A program made the position numbers and the translations under genes. A stretch of DNA of 5,514 nt from positions 1 to 5,514 of the forward strand of contig CAYUFF010000047.1 of assembly GCA_964444075.1 (NCBI GenBank), written 5' to 3'. The DNA is from CAYUFF01 sp964444075. Lineage in GTDB: Archaea > Aenigmatarchaeota > Aenigmatarchaeia > CG10238-14 > SCSR01. This document shows, piece by piece, positions 1 through 5,375 of this stretch. Numbering within the stretch: the first letter of the stretch is position 1; each line of letters opens with the position of its first letter. The notes beneath the pieces were generated by a model. It ran no database searches. It saw only the letters and a program-made list of their open reading frames with translations, and was not told the origin of the DNA.

Positions 1-719
1 ACAGTTTCCAACATTTTCCTTACGTCGTCGGGCCTAGCTCGAGAGGAAACTTCGTATATAACATCCTCGGTAATCTTCTTTCCGAGGCTCGCGGCGGCTT
101 GCAGGAGGTTTGCGGTCTTCCTCAAATCTCCCTCCGCGAGGTAAATTATAGCCTTTATAGCATCCTCGGTCACATTGAGCTTCTCACCCTTTGCTATCCT
201 TTCGATGAACCTCTTCACGTCTCCATCATCCAGAGCTCTGAATCTAAAAACGGCACACCTGCTTTGGATGGGCTCTATGATTTTGCTGGAATAGTTACAT
301 ATGAGGATGAACCTCGAAACGTTCGTGAAGCTTTCCATCGTTCTCCTTAACGCTTGCTGGGCATCGCTGGTCAGGTTATCGGCCTCGTCGAGAATTATGA
401 TCTTGTAAGGAACGTCGCCTATCGCTTTTGTTCTCGCAAAATCCTTTACCTGTCCCCTTATCACATCTATGCCCCTCGCGTCGCTCGCGTTGAGCTCAAG
501 GATGTTTTGCCTCCAGTGCTCTCCGTAAAGCTCTCTCGCTATCACCAGAGCTAGCGTGGTCTTTCCGCTTCCCGGTGGTCCGGCGAAAAGGAGATGCGGT
601 ATGTTTTTCTCCTTCACGAAAACCTTTATCCTCTCCACCACATGCTTCTGGTTGATGATTTCATCGAGTCTTTTCGGTCTGTACTTTTCCGCCCACACAA
701 CGGTTTCTATCGAAACCAT
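1..719 (-). CDS. rfcS: Replication factor C small subunit (clamp loader), 3' end cut by window edge
   Basis: This AAA+ ATPase subunit of the archaeal clamp loader opens the PCNA ring and loads it on primed DNA together with RFC large. The ATG at 719 gives a protein starting MVSIETVVWAEKYRP, the usual RFC N-terminus. Visible motifs are Walker A GPPGSGKT (residues 47-54), Walker B ILDEAD (109-114), a sensor-1 region ICNYSSK (140-146) and the SRC arginine-finger motif (153-155). About 239 codons are present, against roughly 320 for the family, so the C-terminal collar domain is lost past base 1. The frame is open throughout. The start lies 1 nt after the rpoP stop, with an AAGG-type ribosome site overlapping the end of rpoP, so the gene is probably co-transcribed with rpl37ae and rpoP. 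Identification is very secure. The absence of an intein in the rest of the gene cannot be judged here. Confidence 0.97.
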   Translation of the reverse strand, partial: MVSIETVVWAEKYRPKRLDEIINQKHVVERIKVFVKEKNIPHLLFAGPPGSGKTTLALVIARELYGEHWRQNILELNASDARGIDVIRGQVKDFARTKAIGDVPYKIIILDEADNLTSDAQQALRRTMESFTNVSRFILICNYSSKIIEPIQSRCAVFRFRALDDGDVKRFIERIAKGEKLNVTEDAIKAIIYLAEGDLRKTANLLQAAASLGKKITEDVIYEVSSRARPDDVRKMLET

Positions 720-720
720 G

Positions 721-849
721 CTACCTTGCCCTCACCCTCTTCACCGCGTTAGGTCTCAACTTCACGAATATCTTGTAACCGCAATACGGGCACCTTACCC
801 TACTACCTAACTTCGAAACGACCTTCTTACACTTCACGCACTTGTACAC
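721..849 (-). CDS. rpoP: DNA-directed RNA polymerase subunit P (Rpo12)
   Basis: This small zinc-binding subunit of archaeal RNA polymerase is homologous to eukaryotic RPABC4/Rpb12. The 42-residue product has two CxxC knuckles, C4/C7 (YKCVKCKK) and C20/C23 (RCPYCGYK), followed by the family's basic tail (KLRPNAVKRVRAR). The start is a GTG: an in-frame TAG lies two codons upstream and no other start is available, so the sequence fixes it. A GAGGGTG ribosome site overlaps the stop codon of rpl37ae. The gap to rpl37ae is 11 nt and to rfcS 1 nt, so the three genes form one transcription unit. Length and cysteine spacing are typical of the family. Confidence 0.95.
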   Translation of the reverse strand: MYKCVKCKKVVSKLGSRVRCPYCGYKIFVKLRPNAVKRVRAR

Positions 850-860
850 ACTCTACACCC

Positions 861-1076
861 TCAGTATGCCGCGTAAGCCTTACCGGCGAACTTAGCGCCG
901 CACTTTTCACATTTCCAAACCCCGGTAGAAACCCTCCTCACGTAATCCATCTTACACCGTGGACACGTATACCTTCGCTTTTGTAACGCCTCTATTTCTG
1001 CAACCTTTTCCCTGACCTTCTTACCGTACCTAGGACCGAACCTTCCAGCGGTGCCCATTCTCTTCCTACTTCCCAT
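861..1076 (-). CDS. rpl37ae: Large ribosomal subunit protein L37Ae (eL43)
   Basis: This zinc-ribbon protein of the large ribosomal subunit is shared by archaea and eukaryotes. The 71-residue product begins MGSRKRMGTAGRFGPRYGKK, matching the family's conserved GRFGPRYG region, and has the zinc ribbon C38-x2-C41 (CPRC) and C56-x2-C59 (CEKC). The first ATG fits the family N-terminus better than the internal Met7. No Shine-Dalgarno sequence is visible upstream. A TATA-like box about 25 nt before the ATG suggests a leaderless or near-leaderless mRNA. It is the first gene of a unit continuing into rpoP and rfcS. Confidence 0.96.
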   Translation of the reverse strand: MGSRKRMGTAGRFGPRYGKKVREKVAEIEALQKRRYTCPRCKMDYVRRVSTGVWKCEKCGAKFAGKAYAAY

Positions 1077-1100
1077 AAATTTCTATTGAGTCTCGGGGGC

Positions 1101-1113
1101 TTAAAATATTTAT
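1101..1113 (-). promoter_or_regulatory. TATA box of the rpl37ae-rpoP-rfcS unit
   Basis: On the minus strand the sequence ATAAATATTTTAA ends 25-26 nt before the rpl37ae ATG. That spacing puts the expected archaeal start site at or just before the start codon, consistent with the missing Shine-Dalgarno sequence. This is an inference from sequence only. Confidence 0.6.
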
Positions 1114-1219
1114 CGCTCATCCCGCGTGAACTCACCAAGGCTTCGACGAAGTTTTAAGTAACGCCGAGGTTCGATTGGAAAGGACCATACCGCTGACGGG
1201 TAAAATCTACCAGCGACGG

Positions 1220-1237
1220 AAAAAATTATTTTAAAAA
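1220..1237 (-). terminator. T-rich probable terminator after the PDCD5 unit
   Basis: On the minus strand, 36-53 nt after the PDCD5 stop, the sequence reads TTTTTAAAATAATTTTTT: two T-runs separated by an A-rich spacer. Archaeal RNA polymerase terminates at such T-tracts without needing a hairpin. The rest of the 1077-1272 gap shows no gene. It holds a weak hairpin (about 1192-1216, CGCTG/CAGCG arms) and the rpl37ae promoter. Confidence 0.5.
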
Positions 1238-1272
1238 CCAATTTTTTTAACAAGGAGGAAAGAACGCTCGAA

Positions 1273-1554
1273 TCATTTCCTCAAAATCTTTATCCCACTG
1301 CCGGATCTCTTTTCGCTCAAGCTCTCCAGAAGCTTTTTTATTTCTTCCTCAGTGATGGTACCCTTTATCCTACCGGCTTGGTACATTTGCAAGAGGTAGA
1401 GTTCTATCTGTCTCACCAATCTTGGCTTGACGATCTTCACCCTCGCCAACCTCTCCCTAGCCTCCTTCGTCAAGAACTTCTTCAAAATCTCCTTCCTCAA
1501 CTCATCGAGGCTACCTTCGATGTCGCTACCGTATTCCACCGACTCCCCCTTCAT
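1273..1554 (-). CDS. PDCD5-family DNA-binding protein
   Basis: This is a small helical protein of the archaeal/eukaryotic PDCD5 (TFAR19) family. Archaeal members are described as DNA-binding, but their role is not settled. The 93-residue product contains the core LTKEARERLARVKIVKP (about residues 28-44), then RQIELYLLQMYQAGRIKGTI and a lysine-rich C-terminus ending IKILRK. It looks slightly shorter than usual at the N-terminus, where the basic leader helix is replaced by an acidic stretch (MKGESVEYGSDIEGS). Its ATG overlaps the rps19e stop by 4 nt (ATGA), so translation is probably coupled. A GGGGTGGG-type ribosome site lies just upstream. Its position next to rps19e is common in archaea. A T-rich terminator follows. 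Confidence 0.93.
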   Translation of the reverse strand: MKGESVEYGSDIEGSLDELRKEILKKFLTKEARERLARVKIVKPRLVRQIELYLLQMYQAGRIKGTITEEEIKKLLESLSEKRSGSGIKILRK

Positions 1555-1994
1555 TCACCCACCCCTGAATGCTTCGTCTCCTCGTAAACCTCGTACGCAA
1601 CCCTGTCCAAAAAACTCTGACCCTTCGCCGTAATTCTCCTACCCCTTCTGCCTACCTTCTCCACTAACCCGGCTTCCTCCAACTGTTGGAGTATTTTCCT
1701 TATAATGGCTCCCGAAGCTTTTCTGAACTTTGCTGGCCTCCTCCCTCTCCTCTTCCTCCCGCCGAAATAGGTCCTCAACCTCTCAACGCCTACCGGACCG
1801 TCGAGGTAAATTCTTCTCAAGATGGCGGCAGAGCGGACGTACCAAAAATCTGGTTGGTCGGGTGGCCTTTCTCTGTGAGCGCCAGACTTGACGAATCGTG
1901 CCCAAGCTGGGGGGTTAATTTCCCCGAAGTTCTTCAGCTCCTCCTTTAACCTGTGGATGAACTTCTGGGGATCCACGTCGCGGACTCCGACCAT
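1551..1994 (-). CDS. rps19e: Small ribosomal subunit protein S19e (eS19)
   Basis: This winged-helix protein of the small ribosomal subunit head is found in archaea and eukaryotes. The 147 residues match the family end to end: MVGVRDVDPQKFI at the start, PPAWARFVKSGAHRERPP (28-45), FWYVRSAAILRRIYLDGPVG (50-69), RLRTYFGGRKRRG (72-84) and the C-terminal helix ILQQLEEAGLVEKVGRRGRR. The ATG follows the rnp4 stop after only 4 nt (GAGG), so any Shine-Dalgarno sequence abuts the start codon and translation may depend on coupling. The conserved N-terminal motif supports this start. The gene overlaps PDCD5 by 4 nt. In eukaryotes the homologue is needed for maturing the 3' end of 18S rRNA, which is of interest given the unusual 16S gene nearby, but no direct link is shown. 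Confidence 0.97.
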   Translation of the reverse strand: MVGVRDVDPQKFIHRLKEELKNFGEINPPAWARFVKSGAHRERPPDQPDFWYVRSAAILRRIYLDGPVGVERLRTYFGGRKRRGRRPAKFRKASGAIIRKILQQLEEAGLVEKVGRRGRRITAKGQSFLDRVAYEVYEETKHSGVGE

Positions 1995-1998
1995 CCTC

Positions 1999-2319
1999 TC
2001 ACTTTTTCTTCTTTGACAGAGGGTACCTATAAATTTTACTACAATTTAGGCACCTCACCATTAAAATCTTTTCTTTCACCCTTACCTCACAAGTCCTCCC
2101 TGGGACCAAGAGAGTGTTGCATCGCTTACAAAACCTTCTCTTGAGCCTTTTCGGAAGCCTTACGTTGTATCTCAACCCTATTTTTCTGGCAAGCTCGACG
2201 TACCTTCTGCTTCTCTCTGGATGTTTTGCAAGCGTTTTTTCGGCGAGCCTAAAGAGGATATTTATCCTTTCCCTCGCGATTCTTCTCTGCCAACCCGGTT
2301 TTCTACCTCTTCTTACCAT
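1999..2319 (-). CDS. rnp4: Ribonuclease P protein component 4 (Rpp21/Rpr2 family)
   Basis: This zinc-ribbon protein subunit of archaeal RNase P takes part in removing 5' leaders from pre-tRNA. I chose the ATG at 2319, giving 106 residues that start MVRRGRKPGWQRRIARERI, because a GAAGG ribosome site lies just before it and the family starts near this basic segment. The upstream in-frame ATG at 2346 would add nine residues and lengthen the overlap. The zinc ribbon is C64-x2-C67 (FCKRC) and C90-x2-C93 (RCLNC), and the protein ends in a lysine tail. Its start overlaps the end of the upstream permease gene by 17 nt. Clustering with rps19e and PDCD5 is typical of archaea. Confidence 0.93.
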   Translation of the reverse strand: MVRRGRKPGWQRRIARERINILFRLAEKTLAKHPERSRRYVELARKIGLRYNVRLPKRLKRRFCKRCNTLLVPGRTCEVRVKEKILMVRCLNCSKIYRYPLSKKKK

Positions 2320-3577
2320 AATCCCTTCGACTTTTTTTATGTACAAGGAAGTAGACGACGCTCCCGGCCGCGGTTCCGCAGGCGACGATGAGCATCACAT
2401 CCAGCGTGAAGTGGAAGAGGAGAAAGACGCAAGAAGTTATGCCAAGCAAAGAAGTGATGATGTAAGCAACACTTTTTTTCTTCACACTTTCAACGAGGGA
2501 CGAAACGTTGACGAAGAGGAATATGATTATCGCCCCGAAGTCGGTAGCTTTCGCGAGAACGCTTAAGTTTCTGAGCGGAAGGATGGAGATAGCCAAAACC
2601 CCCGTGAGAAGCACGGAAACTACGGGTGTTCTCCTCCCAGGATGGACAAAGGATAGCACGCTCGGTAGCGATTTTTCTCTCGCCATTCCGTAAAGCATCC
2701 TACTCGTACTTATCAACCCTACCAGAACTGTGTTGGCCGTGGCGAACAGAGCTGTTAAGGAAATTACCGTGGCTCCGACGCTTCCGAATTCTGCGAGCGC
2801 AACGTCCGCCAACGGTGCTCTGGAAGCCGAAAGCCTTTTCCAGCCTAGTATGCTCACGCTGCCTAGAGCGACCAGAATGTAGAGGATGGTGGTGATTACG
2901 ATCGAAAGCATTATCGCCAGTGGCACGGTTTTTTCGGCGCCTCTCGCCTCCTCGCTGAGCGTGGCTATCCTTCCAAAACCTAGGTAGGCGAAGAAGACTA
3001 TGGTAACCGCCGAGAGTGCTCCCGTTATACCCTTCGGTGACGAAAAAATTTTTTCTGCAAAAACCTCGGGTTGGAGAGCTTTCACCCCGGCGAGCGAAAC
3101 CGCCGATAGACCGAGTATTACGAGCGCTGTTAAGAGGACGTTGACTTTCGCGGATTCTTTTATCCCTACCAAGTTCAGGAGCGTTAGGGCAAGTAGCAGG
3201 AGAAAAGCCGTGAGTAGCGGCGGTACGGGGAGAAAGTTGTGAAAGTAGTTCCCGAAACCTATGGCCACGAGTGAAGTCGCTAGAACCGTTATGAAAACGG
3301 TGAGCCAGCCGACGAAGAAGGAGAGAACCCTGCTCCCGAAGATTCTTTTGACGTAAAAGTACTCGGCGGAAGCGTGAGGGTAAGTCCTAGAAAGCCTCGA
3401 GTAGCTCAAACCCGTGAACATGGCGATCGCGGAGGCGATGAGGAAGGAAAGCCACAACAGGTTGCCGGCTTCTTTAGCGGCCTCCCCTATCAACACGTAA
3501 ATTCCGGCGCCTACTATAATCCCCACTCCGTACATCACTAGCTCCAAAAGTCCGAGTTCCTTTCTCAGCTTGGACAT
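2303..3577 (-). CDS. APC-superfamily amino acid permease
   Basis: This is a membrane transporter of the amino acid-polyamine-organocation superfamily; the substrate cannot be read from the sequence. The 424-residue product has about 12 hydrophobic segments. TM1 carries the unwound-helix signature GVGIIVGAGIYVLIG (about residues 17-31), and TM6 carries FFAYLGFGRIATLSEEA (about 195-211), typical of the APC/cationic amino acid transporter group. The cytoplasmic motif YGMAREKSLP follows TM8. The C-terminus is basic and lacks a USP or other soluble domain. The ATG at 3577 has a TATA-like box about 26 nt upstream and no clear Shine-Dalgarno sequence, so the mRNA may be leaderless. Its 3' end overlaps rnp4, so a housekeeping cluster may be transcribed from this promoter, which is an odd pairing. 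Confidence 0.92.
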   Translation of the reverse strand: MSKLRKELGLLELVMYGVGIIVGAGIYVLIGEAAKEAGNLLWLSFLIASAIAMFTGLSYSRLSRTYPHASAEYFYVKRIFGSRVLSFFVGWLTVFITVLATSLVAIGFGNYFHNFLPVPPLLTAFLLLLALTLLNLVGIKESAKVNVLLTALVILGLSAVSLAGVKALQPEVFAEKIFSSPKGITGALSAVTIVFFAYLGFGRIATLSEEARGAEKTVPLAIMLSIVITTILYILVALGSVSILGWKRLSASRAPLADVALAEFGSVGATVISLTALFATANTVLVGLISTSRMLYGMAREKSLPSVLSFVHPGRRTPVVSVLLTGVLAISILPLRNLSVLAKATDFGAIIIFLFVNVSSLVESVKKKSVAYIITSLLGITSCVFLLFHFTLDVMLIVACGTAAGSVVYFLVHKKSRRDYGKKR

Positions 3578-3587
3578 AACATTATTC

Positions 3588-3613
3588 TATAGGTTTCCCG
3601 CCCCTATAATTTT
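3588..3613 (-). promoter_or_regulatory. Permease promoter with a 6-bp inverted repeat
   Basis: On the minus strand an AAAATTATA TATA-like element (3605-3613) lies about 26 nt before the permease ATG. Immediately downstream, and partly overlapping it, is a perfect inverted repeat TATAGG/CCTATA (arms 3603-3608 and 3588-3593) around the 9-nt loop GGCGGGAAA. The repeat would cover the start-site region, so it could be an operator or a 5'-end hairpin. The promoter call is an inference, and the regulator is unknown. Confidence 0.45.
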
Positions 3614-3618
3614 CTTCA

Positions 3619-4320
3619 CTACCTCTGGTAGGCATCGAGAACCCTCTCTATTATTTTTGGAACGTCCTCTAGCTTGACGTTCTTCTTCGCGTAGCACACA
3701 TCATCTTTCCCCTTGCAATTCTCGCAATTACCGACGCATATTCCATAATCTGCCTCCTTGAAAGCGCTTCCATCCCAGAAAGAATCACCCACGTAGACTA
3801 TGAGGAGGTTTTCCTTCTCATGGAAAAACATTTCTTTCAGCCTCCGCAAAATTTTATCCTTGTTATCCGGAGAAACGTAACCAACTCCTTTCTCCACCCT
3901 TCCTTGAGAGTTTGGAATGAGATAGTTGCAGAAGGATACGTCGATGAGTTCTCCGCACACCTTTCTTATCTTGTTGGCCACTATGTCTATTCCTCCGCTT
4001 ATCAGGCAAGTGGTAAGCTCGATCCCCCTTTCCTCGCAGACTCGCCTTATTTTCCTCAGCACGCTCTTGACAGAAGGTTTCACTTTGCAACCATTTTCCA
4101 ACAACATTTCCACGTCACGATAAAAAGGATTTCCCATTGCGCGGAGGTCTAGCATCATCCATTCAGAGTAAGCTACTTCCCCCTTGAGGTACTTTTCCAT
4201 GTTTTCTTTCCGAAGGTCCGGCGGAGTTCCAAATCGTTGATGGAGGTATGCCCACGAGTTCCTATCTATCAAAGTCCCGTCGATATCCCAACTAACGAGA
4301 AGGTATTTTATCTTCTTCAT
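3619..4320 (-). CDS. HAD-superfamily phosphatase, phosphoserine-phosphatase-like
   Basis: This is a predicted Mg-dependent phosphohydrolase acting through an aspartyl-phosphate; the substrate is unknown. The 233-residue product contains motif I DIDGT (nucleophile D12, acid D14), motif II S108 in CLISGG, a motif III lysine near K154/K156 (NKDK) and motif IV GDSFWD (D179, D183). The helical insert after motif I is of the C1-cap kind seen in the SerB group. After motif IV comes a cluster of four cysteines (C195, C199, C202, C209) that could bind a metal, an addition I do not recognise for SerB. I chose the ATG at 4320 because motif I then sits at residue 12 and a TATA box lies about 20-30 nt upstream; the in-frame TTG at 4392 would add unneeded residues. 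The gene lies directly downstream of the 16S rRNA gene. Confidence 0.85.
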   Translation of the reverse strand: MKKIKYLLVSWDIDGTLIDRNSWAYLHQRFGTPPDLRKENMEKYLKGEVAYSEWMMLDLRAMGNPFYRDVEMLLENGCKVKPSVKSVLRKIRRVCEERGIELTTCLISGGIDIVANKIRKVCGELIDVSFCNYLIPNSQGRVEKGVGYVSPDNKDKILRRLKEMFFHEKENLLIVYVGDSFWDGSAFKEADYGICVGNCENCKGKDDVCYAKKNVKLEDVPKIIERVLDAYQR

Positions 4321-4530
4321 GAGGAAACCTTTGTAAGCGAAGATATAATAGTTTTTCCTTACAACCTCCTCAAGAACTTCGATACCCAACAAGTTTTTCG
4401 ACTAACCTTTTCCAAAAATAATTTTCCTGTTCATCAACCTCGGAATCCTATTGAAGCAAAGTCCCAGGAGGAGAAATACTAAGCATTTCCCGCCCCAGGT
4501 AGGATTTTTTGGGAGCCTAGAGGTTAAGAA
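4321..4530 (-). other. 16S trailer and intergenic spacer; no tRNA or 23S gene
   Basis: The 210 nt after the 16S 3' end hold no tRNA and no start of a 23S gene. They contain the rRNA trailer, a long-range 7-bp complement (4500-4506 with 4444-4450) that could form a trailer hairpin, and an 11-bp motif (minus GGGGCGGGAAA, 4486-4496) repeated before the permease gene at 3594-3604. The HAD promoter lies at the end nearest 4320. Confidence 0.6.
4341..4351 (-). promoter_or_regulatory. TATA box of the HAD phosphatase gene
   Basis: On the minus strand the sequence CTATTATATCT ends about 20 nt before the ATG at 4320, with its centre near -26, as expected for a leaderless archaeal transcript. A weak AAAGG also lies about 9 nt before the ATG. 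This element argues for transcription independent of the 16S gene and for the short start. Confidence 0.5.
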
Positions 4531-4608
4531 AGGAGGTGATCCAGCCGCACGTTCCCGTACGGCTACCTTGTGACGACTTTAGACTCCTGGAAGCTCATAC
4601 ACCTCTTA

Positions 4609-4622
4609 ATCACCTCCTTTCT
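4609..4622 (-). repeat. 14-nt intron segment antisense to the 16S anti-Shine-Dalgarno tail
   Basis: The intron RNA reads AGAAAGGAGGUGAU, a perfect reverse complement of positions 4527-4540 of the same transcript (AUCACCUCCUUUCU). That covers the last 10 nt of mature 16S and 4 nt of the trailer. It lies directly after a box C-like AUGACGA (4622-4628). No start codon at useful spacing opens a substantial ORF, so it is unlikely to be a working ribosome site. Confidence 0.85.
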
Positions 4623-4641
4623 CGTCATCCTCTCCGTCGGG

Positions 4642-4653
4642 GTCAAGCCAACC
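4642..4653 (-). repeat. 12-nt intron segment antisense to the 16S decoding-site 5' strand
   Basis: The intron RNA reads GGUUGGCUUGAC, a perfect reverse complement of positions 4747-4758 of the same 16S gene (GUCAAGCCAACC, about E. coli 1405-1416, the 5' strand of helix 44 at the A site). It lies directly after a box C-like AUGAUAG (4654-4660) and is followed one base later by CCGA (4637-4640), which resembles a box D'. Confidence 0.85.
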
Positions 4654-4818
4654 CTATCATCCAGGCAGCAGAGCTTCCAGGATTAGCCCCCCTCACGGAA
4701 CCCCCACTCGACCTACTCAGCGTAGGCCTCGAGGGGGTTCCGCTCGGTTGGCTTGACGGGCAGTGTGTGCAAGGTTCAGGGACGTATTCAGCGAAGGTTG
4801 ATGACCTCCGCTTACTAG

Positions 4819-5375
<557 letters not shown>

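Larger units (their letters stand above)
4579..4683 (-). other. 105-nt archaeal BHB intron in 16S rRNA, between A1492 and A1493
   Basis: The 16S sequence is interrupted between GGGGGCTA and AGTCG. The ends of the insert form a perfect 12-bp stem (4585-4596 with 4671-4682). Outside it lie a 3-nt UAA bulge, a 4-bp core helix GGGC/GUCU (two G-U pairs) and a 3-nt AAA bulge. This is the bulge-helix-bulge substrate of the archaeal splicing endonuclease. Cutting after the second base of each bulge gives exactly the expected mature sequence CTAAGTCG. Shifts of one base either way give the same product, but this placement is the one that fits the motif. It encodes no homing endonuclease and no ORF of note. 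It carries two segments perfectly antisense to the host 16S rRNA, annotated separately. I do not recall an archaeal rRNA intron at this site. Confidence 0.88.

Noticed and set aside
99..810. Three consecutive plus-strand open frames opposite the left end
   Set aside because: They mirror the rfcS and rpoP coding sequence. The minus-strand frame has all RFC motifs, while the plus frames show no family features and are broken.
1140..1216. Possible small RNA gene in the 1077-1272 gap (ggttcgattgg resembling a tRNA T-loop, hairpin at 1192-1216)
   Set aside because: No T-stem or cloverleaf can be built around the T-loop-like sequence, and the hairpin is short and bulged, with no clear box motifs.
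1252..1260. Plus-strand AAGGAGGAA resembling a strong ribosome site
   Set aside because: No start codon follows at useful spacing, and the downstream sequence is the antisense of PDCD5.
2114..2566. 150-codon plus-strand frame
   Set aside because: It lies wholly over rnp4 and the permease 3' end; its hydrophobic start is the antisense of their coding strand.
4321..4392. TTG start at 4392 for the HAD gene
   Set aside because: It would place motif I far from the N-terminus and would translate the likely TATA region; the ATG at 4320 fits better.
4597..4622. AAAGGAGGUGAU in the small intron as a real Shine-Dalgarno sequence
   Set aside because: The starts after it open only very short frames of about 7-11 codons (V Y E L P G V stop; M S F Q E S K V V T R stop), so a coding role is unlikely.
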